This document shows positions 57,144-64,000 of a stretch of 64,000 bases of DNA, in pieces (positions within the stretch are counted from its first letter, which is position 1; each line of letters opens with the position of its first letter). The notes beneath the pieces are model-generated. The model was not told the origin of the DNA. It made no database searches and saw only the letters and a program-made list of their open reading frames with translations. The DNA is from Gulosibacter sp. 10 (lineage in GTDB: Bacteria > Actinomycetota > Actinomycetes > Actinomycetales > Microbacteriaceae), in the NCBI RefSeq assembly GCF_900163695.1, contig NZ_FUIC01000008.1, positions 1 through 64,000 on the forward strand, written 5' to 3'. The translations under genes and the position numbers were made by a program.

Positions 57144-57833
57144 ATGACCTGGACCGATCGCATCGCCGTGTTCGATACCGAGACCACGGGGGTGGATCCC
57201 GCGCAGGCGCGGCTGGTCACGGCCTTCGTCGGCCTGCTCGACGCGGAGGGCGAGCTCGAGCGCGGAAGCGACTGGCTCGCCGATCCCGGCGTCGAGATCC
57301 CCGAGCGGGCCGCCGCCGTGCACGGGATCACGACCGAGATCGCCCGCGCGGAGGGCGCCCCGATCGCCGAGGTGCTGCAGAAGATCGCCGACTCGCTCGC
57401 CTGGATCGCCCGGCACGGCATCGCGCTCGTGATCTACAACGCCCCCTACGACCTGACGCTGTTCGAGGCGGAGTGCCGCCGGCACGGCGTCGAGCCGCCG
57501 CAGTTGGGCCCCCAGGTGGTGGACCCGCTTGTGATCGACCGGGCGGTGGACAAGTACCGCAGGGGCAAGCGCACGCTCACCGATACCGCCGCGGTGTACG
57601 AGGTCGAGCTCATGGATGCGCACGACGCGGCCTCCGATTCGCTCGCGGCGGGACGGGTGGCGCTGGCGCTGGCGCGCCGGTACCCCGAGCAGGTCGCGAT
57701 CCCCCTGGACGCCCTGCACGAGCAGCAGGTCCGATGGGCCCGCGAGCAGGCGGAGGACTTCCAGGCGTACATGCGCCGCACCAAGGATCCGGAGTTCGTC
57801 GCGGAGGGCGACTGGCCGGTCCGTCCGAGCTAG
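57144..57833 (+). CDS. DEDDh 3'-5' exonuclease (DNA polymerase III epsilon-like)
   Basis: 229 residues. ExoI VFDTETTGVD, ExoII IYNAPYDLTLFE, ExoIII AHDAASDSLAA: the DEDDh catalytic residues are present. Stand-alone proofreading-type or RNase T/oligoribonuclease-like exonuclease. Its stop overlaps the stop of the convergent permease gene (57830-57833). Confidence 0.88.
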   Translation: MTWTDRIAVFDTETTGVDPAQARLVTAFVGLLDAEGELERGSDWLADPGVEIPERAAAVHGITTEIARAEGAPIAEVLQKIADSLAWIARHGIALVIYNAPYDLTLFEAECRRHGVEPPQLGPQVVDPLVIDRAVDKYRRGKRTLTDTAAVYEVELMDAHDAASDSLAAGRVALALARRYPEQVAIPLDALHEQQVRWAREQAEDFQAYMRRTKDPEFVAEGDWPVRPS

Positions 57834-59263
57834 CGCTCCCCCTCGGAGGCGCTGCTCGACCGGCCCGGCCGGACCGCGGCAACGTACACGAGCGACATGA
57901 GGGCGATGAAGGCGACGCCCACGATCAGGGCCGTGTGATACGCGGGCTGCCACACCATGATGCCGAAGGTGAAGAGGATGAAGGCGATCGCGAAGTACTG
58001 CCCGTAGGGCCAGAAGGGCACCGGGAAGGCGAGCTCCGCGGCCTCGGCCTTCGACATCCCCCGGCGCGAGGCGACGTGCGCGAGCAGGATCATGAGCCAG
58101 ACGAAGATCGTCGCGAACGTGGCGAGGGCCGCGACGATCGTGAAGACCTCGTCCGGCAGCGCGTAGTTGAGGACCACGCCGACGACGAGGACCAGGAGCA
58201 GCGCGATCGTCGTCATGACCGGCACCCCGCGCACGGTCCTCGCGAATCCCCTCGGCGCCAGGCGCTCCCGCGCCATGCCGGCGATGACCCTGCCGGCGCC
58301 GAACAGGTCGGCGTTGATCGCGGAGAGCGCGGCGGTGATCACGACGACGTTGAGCAGCGCCGCGGCCCAGTTGAAGCCGAGCGTGTCGAAGATCTGCACG
58401 AACGGCGATTCCTCGCCCGTGATGCTGCGCCACGGGTTGAGCATCAGGATGATCAGGATCGCGAGCACGTAGAAGAGCAGGATGCGCACCGGCACGGTGT
58501 TCACGGCCTTCGGCACCGCCTGCTCGGGGTGCTCGGCCTCGGCGCCCGCGACGCCGATGATCTCGGTGCCGCCGAAGGCGAACAGGACGAGGATGAAGGC
58601 GGAGATCATGCCGCCCGCCCCGTTCGGGAAGAAGCCGCCGTCCGCCCAGAGGTTCGCCGGTCCGGAGGCCTCCGCGCCGCCGAGCCCGAAGGCGAGGATC
58701 GCGGCCCCGCCGAGGATCATGGCGACCACGGCGGCGACCTTCACGATCGTGAACACGAACTCGAGCTCCCCGAACCAGCGCACGCTCGCGAGGTTCGCGG
58801 CGCCCACGATCAGCAGCGTCGCCGCCACCCAGACCCACTGATCCGTGTCGGGGAACCACAGCCGCATGTAGATCGCGATGGCCGTGAGGTCCGCGAGGCA
58901 CACGATAATCATCTCGAACGCGAACGTCCAGCCGGTGAGGTAGCCGGCCCAGCCGCCGAGGAAGCGGCGCGCGTACTCGGCGAAGGAGCCCGTGACGGGC
59001 ATCCGGACCGCCAGCTCCCCCAGCCCGCGCAGCATGAAGTAGACGACCGCGCCGCCGAGCAGGTAGACGAGCAGCACCGAGGGCCCCGCCGCCTGGATGG
59101 CGCCCGCCGAGCCGTAGAAGAGGCCCGTGCCGATCGCCGAGCCGAGGGCGATGAAGTGGATGTGCCGCGTGCGCAGGCCGATGCCGCTCCGCCGGGCGGC
59201 CGCCGGTGCCGCCGGCGGCCTCGTGCCGGACGCGGAGCGGGGTTCGTCTGCGGTGTCGTTCAT
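57830..59263 (-). CDS. APC family amino acid permease
   Basis: 477 residues, twelve membrane helices. GLRTRHIHFIALGSAIGTGL and TGSFAEYARRFLGGWAGYLT are the APC signature. Proton-coupled uptake of an amino acid of unknown identity; it resembles GABA/proline/aromatic-type permeases. ATG 59263. A hairpin at 59332-59369 separates it from rpmE2. Confidence 0.9.
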   Translation of the reverse strand: MNDTADEPRSASGTRPPAAPAAARRSGIGLRTRHIHFIALGSAIGTGLFYGSAGAIQAAGPSVLLVYLLGGAVVYFMLRGLGELAVRMPVTGSFAEYARRFLGGWAGYLTGWTFAFEMIIVCLADLTAIAIYMRLWFPDTDQWVWVAATLLIVGAANLASVRWFGELEFVFTIVKVAAVVAMILGGAAILAFGLGGAEASGPANLWADGGFFPNGAGGMISAFILVLFAFGGTEIIGVAGAEAEHPEQAVPKAVNTVPVRILLFYVLAILIILMLNPWRSITGEESPFVQIFDTLGFNWAAALLNVVVITAALSAINADLFGAGRVIAGMARERLAPRGFARTVRGVPVMTTIALLLVLVVGVVLNYALPDEVFTIVAALATFATIFVWLMILLAHVASRRGMSKAEAAELAFPVPFWPYGQYFAIAFILFTFGIMVWQPAYHTALIVGVAFIALMSLVYVAAVRPGRSSSASEGER

Positions 59264-59331
59264 GGGCGTGGGCTCGTTTCCTTCCCGGTCCCCCGGATTC
59301 CGCCCGGCGTTCCTCCCTCCGCCGGACACGG

Positions 59332-59369
59332 CACGAGGTCCGGCGCTCGACGGAGCACCGGACCTCGTG
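59332..59369 (-). terminator. Hairpin terminator downstream of rpmE2
   Basis: CACGAGGTCCGG / CCGGACCTCGTG, 12-bp perfect stem, loop 14 nt that forms a further inner GCTC/GAGC stem. It lies 11 bp beyond the rpmE2 stop. Confidence 0.7.
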
Positions 59370-59380
59370 AAGCGCTGAGG

Positions 59381-59635
59381 CTAGTTCTTCTTGCCGAACT
59401 TCGCGTAGCGGTTCTTGAACTTCTCGACGCGGCCGGCCGAGTCCATGATGCGCTGCTTGCCGGTGTAGAACGGGTGCGAGGCGCTCGAGATCTCGACGTC
59501 CACGACCGGGTAGGTCGCGCCCTCGAACTCGATGGTCTTCTCGGACTTCACCGTCGAACGGGTGAGGAACTTCTCACCCGAGGCGAGGTCATTGAACACC
59601 ACGTAGTCGTAGTCGGGGTGGATGTTTGCCTTCAT
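59381..59635 (-). CDS. rpmE2: 50S ribosomal protein L31 type B
   Basis: 84 residues. [20 protein letters not shown] and [20 protein letters not shown] are the L31 motifs; the zinc Cys pairs of type A are absent, so it is the zinc-free paralogue. The start ATG 59635 is that of the family; the upstream frame is not conserved. Zinc-responsive control is common for this type, but no clear Zur box is seen. Confidence 0.95.
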   Translation of the reverse strand: MKANIHPDYDYVVFNDLASGEKFLTRSTVKSEKTIEFEGATYPVVDVEISSASHPFYTGKQRIMDSAGRVEKFKNRYAKFGKKN

Positions 59636-59797
59636 CGGGTTTCCTTCTGCGAAAAGTCGATTGGTTATGAACGAATGTCCAGGCTCTGCGACAGCACGAC
59701 AACGGCCTGGAAAGCCAAGAGACGAGTCTAGCACGGGGTGCGCGTGGCGCCGAGGAGGGCTCGACCGCGCAGTCCCGGCGTGTCGCCCCGGCCCCTT

Positions 59798-60583
59798 CTA
59801 GTACTCGGCGCGCGCCGAGTAGCGGCCGTCCCGCTGCTCGAGCGCGAGCCGCACGCCGAAGGCCTCGGAGAGGTTCGCGGCGGTGATCGTCTCGGCGATC
59901 GGCCCGGCCGCGACGGCGCGCCCCTCCCGGAGGAGCATCGCGTGCGTCATGCCCACGGGGATCTCCTCCACGTGGTGGGTGACCATCGCGATCGCGGGCG
60001 CGAACTCGCTCGCCGCGTAGGCCGAGAGCGAGCGGAGCAGCCCCTCCCGGGACCCGAGGTCGAGGGAGGCGCTCGGCTCGTCGAGCAGCAGGAGCTCGGG
60101 GTCCGTCATGACCGCCCGGGCGATCATCGCGCGCTTGCGCTCGCCGTCCGAGAGCGTGCCGAACGTGCGGTCGGCGAGCTCCGCGAGCTGCCACTCCGCG
60201 AGGACCGTGTCGGCCTGCGCGTCGTCGATCTCGTCGTACTCCTCGTTCCAGCGACCGGTCACGGCGTACCCGGCGGTGAGCACCATGTCCCGGACCGTCT
60301 CGGCCTCCGGGATGCGCCGGGCCATCGCGGTGGAGGCCAGGCCGATGCTCGGCCGCAGATCGAACACGTTCGTCCTGCCGAGCTGCTCGCCGAGGATCGA
60401 GACCGTGCCCGAGGTCGGATGCATCTGCGCCGATGCGAGGGCGAGGAGCGTGGACTTGCCCGCGCCGTTGGGACCGAGCACCACCCAGCGGTCGCGCTCG
60501 TCGACGCTCCAGTCGATGCCATCGAGGATTGGGCGCCCGGATCGGACCACGCCGACGCCCTGGAACTTCACGACTTCTGCCAT
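59798..60583 (-). CDS. ABC transporter ATP-binding protein
   Basis: 261 residues. Walker A VVLGPNGAGKSTLLALA, signature LSDGERKRAMIARAV (D for G), Walker B ELLLLDEPSASLDLG, switch His in MVTHHVEEI. No permease gene is adjacent; it may be a stand-alone regulatory-type ABC protein. ATG 60583 has TAGCCT 6 nt upstream (leaderless). Confidence 0.82.
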   Translation of the reverse strand: MAEVVKFQGVGVVRSGRPILDGIDWSVDERDRWVVLGPNGAGKSTLLALASAQMHPTSGTVSILGEQLGRTNVFDLRPSIGLASTAMARRIPEAETVRDMVLTAGYAVTGRWNEEYDEIDDAQADTVLAEWQLAELADRTFGTLSDGERKRAMIARAVMTDPELLLLDEPSASLDLGSREGLLRSLSAYAASEFAPAIAMVTHHVEEIPVGMTHAMLLREGRAVAAGPIAETITAANLSEAFGVRLALEQRDGRYSARAEY

Positions 60584-60646
60584 GGCTCGAGGCTACCGCC
60601 AACGGGCCGGCCGGGCGCGCGCACGCGCCGCGGCCCGCGTCCTCGG

Positions 60647-61831
60647 CTAGATGAGTTCCCGGTAGAGCGCCTGGGTCTGCTTCGAGATGCGGGCCCAGGT
60701 GAACTCGCGCTCGACCCGCGCCCGCCCCGCGCGCCCGTACTCGGCGGCCCGCTCCGGATCCGCGAGGACCTCGCCAAGCGCGGCCGCCAGGTCGGCGACG
60801 AACCTGTCGGGGTCGATGGGCGTGCCGGTGCCGTCCTGCACCTGCTCGATCGGGACGATCCGCCCCGTGACGCCGTCCTCGACGACCTCGGGGATGCCGC
60901 CGGTGCCGGAGCCGACCACGGCGGTGCCGCAGCTCATGGCCTCGAGGTTCACGATGCCGAGCGGCTCGTACACCGAGGGGCAGACGAAGACGTCGGCCGC
61001 GGTGAGCAGCGCCATGATCTTGGGGCGGGGCAGGTGCTCGGAGATCCAGTGCACCGCTCCCCCGCGCTCCTCGCGCAGCCGGTCCACGAGCTCGCGCACC
61101 TCGGCCTCGATCTCCTTGGTGTCCGGCGCACCGGCGCACAGCACCACCTGCACCTCGGCCGGCAGCTCGCGCAGCGCCCGCAGCAGGTACGGCAGGCCCT
61201 TCTGCCGGGTGATGCGGCCCACGAAGATGACCGTGGGGGCGTCCGGGTCGATGCCGAGCGCGCGCACCGCGTCCGGGTCGTCCGTCGGCCGCCACTCGTC
61301 GATGTCGATGCCGTTGTAGATCGTCACGACCTTCTCGGGGTCGAGGTCGGGATAGCTGCGGAGGATGTCCTCCCGCATGCCGTTCGACACCGCGATCACC
61401 CGGTCGGCGTTGAGATAGGCATCCCGCTCCATCCAGCTCGAGAGCCGGTAGCCCCCGCCGAGCTGCTCCGCTTTCCACGGGCGCAGCGGCTCGAGGGAAT
61501 GCGCCGAGACGACGTGCGGGATGCCGTGAAGGAATTTCGCGATATTGCCTGCCTGATTCGCATACCAGGTGTGCGAATGGACGAGATCTGCACCCTCAAC
61601 GTCGTTCGCGATGCGCAAATCGGTACCGAGGAAGCCGAGGGCGGCATTCGCGCCGACGAGGTCCGCGGGCACGTCGTAGGCGAAGGTGCCCTCCTCGTCG
61701 CGCGGGCCGCCGAAGCAGCGGACGCGGACGTCGATGTCCTGCCGCATCGCTCGAACCAGCTCGGTGACGTGCACCCCCGCTCCTCCATAGACCTCGGGCG
61801 GATACTCGCGGGAAATCACGTCGATCTTCAT
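60647..61831 (-). CDS. glgA: GT4 glycogen/maltose-1-phosphate synthase (GlgA/GlgM type)
   Basis: 394 residues. N-terminal REYPPEVYGGAGVHVTELVR and the GT4 motif PSVYEPLGIVNLEAMSCG (EX7E) with VGRITRQKGLPYLL and NGIDIDEW. Transfers glucose from ADP-glucose; the mycobacterial homologue (GlgM) makes maltose-1-phosphate. Divergent from glgC with a 62-bp gap. A -10-like TATTGT is 6 nt before ATG 61831. Confidence 0.92.
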   Translation of the reverse strand: MKIDVISREYPPEVYGGAGVHVTELVRAMRQDIDVRVRCFGGPRDEEGTFAYDVPADLVGANAALGFLGTDLRIANDVEGADLVHSHTWYANQAGNIAKFLHGIPHVVSAHSLEPLRPWKAEQLGGGYRLSSWMERDAYLNADRVIAVSNGMREDILRSYPDLDPEKVVTIYNGIDIDEWRPTDDPDAVRALGIDPDAPTVIFVGRITRQKGLPYLLRALRELPAEVQVVLCAGAPDTKEIEAEVRELVDRLREERGGAVHWISEHLPRPKIMALLTAADVFVCPSVYEPLGIVNLEAMSCGTAVVGSGTGGIPEVVEDGVTGRIVPIEQVQDGTGTPIDPDRFVADLAAALGEVLADPERAAEYGRAGRARVEREFTWARISKQTQALYRELI

Positions 61832-61837
61832 AGCTGC

Positions 61838-61887
61838 ACAATACGTGAGAATTCCTACGGATTCGGTCCGCATTCCTGACTTACGAT
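61838..61887. promoter_or_regulatory. Divergent leaderless promoters of glgA and glgC
   Basis: Minus-strand TATTGT (61843-61838), 6 nt from the glgA ATG. Plus-strand TACGAT (61882-61887), 6 nt from the glgC ATG 61894, which supports that start over GTG 61888. Confidence 0.55.
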
Positions 61888-61893
61888 GTGGTT

Positions 61894-63141
61894 ATGGCAC
61901 AGGCGCAGAAAAAAGTCTTTGGAATTGTTTTGGCAGGCGGCGAAGGCAAGCGCCTCATGCCGCTCACGGCCGACCGGGCGAAACCCGCGGTCCCCTTCGC
62001 GGGGCAGTACCGGCTCATCGATTTCGCCCTCGCGAACCTGATGAACTCGGGGCTCGACAAGATCGTCGTGCTCACGCAGTACAAGTCGCATTCGCTCGAC
62101 CGGCACATCTCGCAGACCTGGCGGCTGCCGGCGATCCTCGGCTCGTACGTGTCGAGCGTGCCGGCCCAGCAGCGCCGCGGCAAGCACTGGTTCTCCGGCT
62201 CCGCGGACGCGATCTTCCAGTCGCTCAACCTCATCCAGGACGAGAAGCCCGACATCGTCGTCGTGGTGGGCGCGGATCACGTCTACCGCATGGACTTCTC
62301 GCAGATGGTGCAGCAGCACATCGAGTCCGGCAAGGGCGCCACCGTCGCGGCGATCCGACAGCCCATCGAGATGTCCACCTCCTTCGGCGTCATCGACTCG
62401 GACCCCGAGGACCCGACGCGCATCCGGCAGTTCCTCGAGAAGCCCGAGAGCGTCGAGGGGCTCCCCGACAGCCCGCACGAGATCCTCGCGTCGATGGGCA
62501 ACTACGTCTTCGACGCGGACAAGCTCGTCGACCATGTGACCCGGGACGCCGACGACGACACCTCGAAGCACGACATGGGCGGCGACATCATCCCCGCCTT
62601 CGTGGCCGAGGACGACTGCGGCGTCTACGACTTCATCAACAACGACGTACCGGGCTCCACGCCGCGCGACCGCGAGTACTGGCGGGACGTCGGCACCATC
62701 GACTCGTTCTTCGACGCCCACATGGACCTCATCGCGACGCTGCCGATCTTCAACCTCTACAACGAGCAGTGGCCGATCATGTCGCAGCAGCTCAACTCGC
62801 CGCCCGCGAAGTTCGTGCGCGACGGCCGCGGCTCGACCGGCACGATGATCGACTCGATCATCTCGCTCGGCTCGGTCATCAACGGCGCGCACGTCGAGCG
62901 CTCCGTGCTCGGCCCGTGGACCAGGGTGATGTCGGGGGCGCTCGTCGTGGACTCCGTGACCTTCGACCGGGTCGAGGTGCAGCCGGGCGCCGTGGTTCGG
63001 CGCGCGATCCTCGACAAGAACGTCGTGGTGCGCGAGGGCGCCTCCGTGGGCGAGAACGCGGAGCTCGACCGGGCCCGCGGCTTCACGGTCACCCCCACCG
63101 GCATCACCGTCGTGCCGAAGAACGCGGTGGTCGAGGCATGA
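61894..63141 (+). CDS. glgC: Glucose-1-phosphate adenylyltransferase
   Basis: 415 residues. ADP-glucose pyrophosphorylase: [47 protein letters not shown], and a C-terminal left-handed beta-helix with allosteric features (from ~300). First step of glycogen/trehalose synthesis with the GT4 synthase. ATG 61894 is chosen on the leaderless promoter. Overlaps serB by 4 bp. Confidence 0.94.
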   Translation: MAQAQKKVFGIVLAGGEGKRLMPLTADRAKPAVPFAGQYRLIDFALANLMNSGLDKIVVLTQYKSHSLDRHISQTWRLPAILGSYVSSVPAQQRRGKHWFSGSADAIFQSLNLIQDEKPDIVVVVGADHVYRMDFSQMVQQHIESGKGATVAAIRQPIEMSTSFGVIDSDPEDPTRIRQFLEKPESVEGLPDSPHEILASMGNYVFDADKLVDHVTRDADDDTSKHDMGGDIIPAFVAEDDCGVYDFINNDVPGSTPRDREYWRDVGTIDSFFDAHMDLIATLPIFNLYNEQWPIMSQQLNSPPAKFVRDGRGSTGTMIDSIISLGSVINGAHVERSVLGPWTRVMSGALVVDSVTFDRVEVQPGAVVRRAILDKNVVVREGASVGENAELDRARGFTVTPTGITVVPKNAVVEA

Positions 63142-63836
63142 GCGGTGCGCGGTTCGCGCTGAAGCCCAAGCACGGGGAGGGCGTCGTCACCGGCGGCGCG
63201 GGCTTCCTCGTGGTGCTCGACGTCGACTCGACGCTCATCGAGGACGAGGTCATCGAGCTCGTCGCCGACTACGCCGGCGTGCGGGACCGCGTCGCCGACG
63301 TCACGGAGCGGGCGATGCGCGGGGAGCTCGACTTCGAGGGCAGCCTCCGCGAACGCGTCGCACTCCTCGCGGGGGTCTCGCTCGAGGAGGTCGCGGAGGT
63401 GCGCCGCCGCATCCGCGTCACCGCGGGGGTGCCCGAGATGATCGAGGCCGTGCACGCGGGCGGCGGCCGGGTCGGTGCCGTCTCCGGCGGCTTCCACGAG
63501 ATCCTCGATCCGCTGGCCGCCGATCTCGGCCTCGACCTGTGGCGGGCCAACCGCTTCGAATCGGATGCCGCGGGGCGCCTCACCGGGCGGGTATCGGGGC
63601 CGATCATCGGCCGGGAGGCGAAGGCCCACACGCTCCGCAGCTGGGCGCAGTCGCTCGACGTGCCGATGGAGCGCACCGTGGCGGTGGGCGACGGGGCGAA
63701 CGACCTCGGGATGATGGCGATCGCGGGCCTGTCCGTGGCCTTCGACGCGAAGCCGGTCGTGCGGGAGCGGGCCTCGGTCGTGCTCCGCGATCGCGACATG
63801 ACGGCGCTGCTGCCGCTGCTCGGCCTGCGGGGCTGA
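63138..63836 (+). CDS. serB: Phosphoserine phosphatase
   Basis: 232 residues. HAD family Ser[19 protein letters not shown] (DxDST), [28 protein letters not shown]. Last step of serine synthesis. ATG overlaps the glgC stop (ATGA). No N-terminal ACT domain; this short form is as expected for single-domain SerB. Confidence 0.9.
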   Translation: MSGARFALKPKHGEGVVTGGAGFLVVLDVDSTLIEDEVIELVADYAGVRDRVADVTERAMRGELDFEGSLRERVALLAGVSLEEVAEVRRRIRVTAGVPEMIEAVHAGGGRVGAVSGGFHEILDPLAADLGLDLWRANRFESDAAGRLTGRVSGPIIGREAKAHTLRSWAQSLDVPMERTVAVGDGANDLGMMAIAGLSVAFDAKPVVRERASVVLRDRDMTALLPLLGLRG

Positions 63837-63846
63837 GCCTTCGCCC

Positions 63847-63894
63847 GACGAGGACGGGGCGGGGACCGACGTCGGTCCCCGCCCCGTCCTCGTC
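63847..63894. terminator. 48-bp perfect palindrome, bidirectional terminator
   Basis: 24-bp arms without spacer between serB (+) and the SDR gene (-) (arms 63847-63870 and 63871-63894). A strong convergent hairpin, although the T-run is weak. Confidence 0.75.
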
Positions 63895-63903
63895 TCGGTT
63901 CGG

Positions 63904-64000
<97 letters not shown>

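Noticed and set aside
59636-59735. Zur box upstream of rpmE2
   Set aside because: No palindrome close to the actinobacterial Zur consensus was found.

Overview
The window is chromosomal DNA of a high-GC actinobacterium. No insertion sequence, phage gene, CRISPR array, rRNA or replication origin is visible. Gene content and order match the actinobacterial core: rbpA-lnt, helY-tatC-tatA-pafC-pafB, trmI, mshC-uppP, and divergent glgA/glgC. A 2,4-diaminobutyrate (DAB) aminotransferase without any ectoine genes, beside racemase and ligase genes, points to Microbacteriaceae, whose wall peptidoglycan commonly contains DAB. A Leucobacter-like organism is my best guess (inference).

Layout. 1-3649: dihydrolipoamide acyltransferase (N-terminal part, with two nearly identical lipoyl domains), lipoamide dehydrogenase and leucyl aminopeptidase, all on the minus strand. 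3735-9738 (+): PAC2 protein, MFS transporter, primary sigma factor, CofE-like ligase, DAB aminotransferase. 9819-12632 (-): ATP-grasp ligase plus two translationally coupled alanine-racemase-like proteins. 12753-22115: topoisomerase IV subunit B, HAD phosphatase, HtrA-type protease, DUF4031-HD protein, M50-like membrane protein, small membrane protein, SRPBCC protein, SDR, glycerophosphodiesterase and RbpA. 22179-33615 (-): an eleven-gene tightly packed run (lnt, helY, tatC, tatA, a membrane protein, pafC, pafB, two FKBP-like lipoproteins, trmI, HAD). 33689-38437: PAC2, mshC, uppP, M20 peptidase, tRNA-Leu(GAG). 38504-48868: an accessory sulfate-ester module (formylglycine-generating enzyme, TetR, complete ABC importer, arylsulfatase) followed by a luciferase-like monooxygenase and an MFS exporter. 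49093-59263: mixed small, membrane and nucleic-acid genes, Sir2 deacetylase and an amino-acid permease. 59381-64000: ribosomal protein L31 type B, ABC ATPase, glgA/glgC, serB and the end of an SDR. No gene-free stretch exceeds 300 bases; the longest are 18775-19036, 40185-40410 and 48869-49092.

The most notable locus is 7742-12632. The two racemase-like genes look like complementary halves of one enzyme. The large protein keeps the PLP lysine but lacks the segment carrying the catalytic tyrosine; the small one keeps the tyrosine domain but has Arg in place of the lysine and lacks most of the barrel. Alanine racemase active sites form between subunits, so I propose an obligate heterodimeric racemase. 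With DAB synthesis, an ATP-grasp ligase and a CofE-like ligase beside it, the locus may build DAB-containing (type B) peptidoglycan. This is inference from sequence.

Other points: the Pup/proteasome genes expected between pafB and trmI are absent although PafBC and PAC2 proteins remain. The sulfatase gene region carries three copies of a probable TetR operator. Sigma-R/SigH-like promoter elements precede sigA and rbpA. Many genes have a -10 hexamer 6-8 nt before the start codon, which suggests widespread leaderless transcription.
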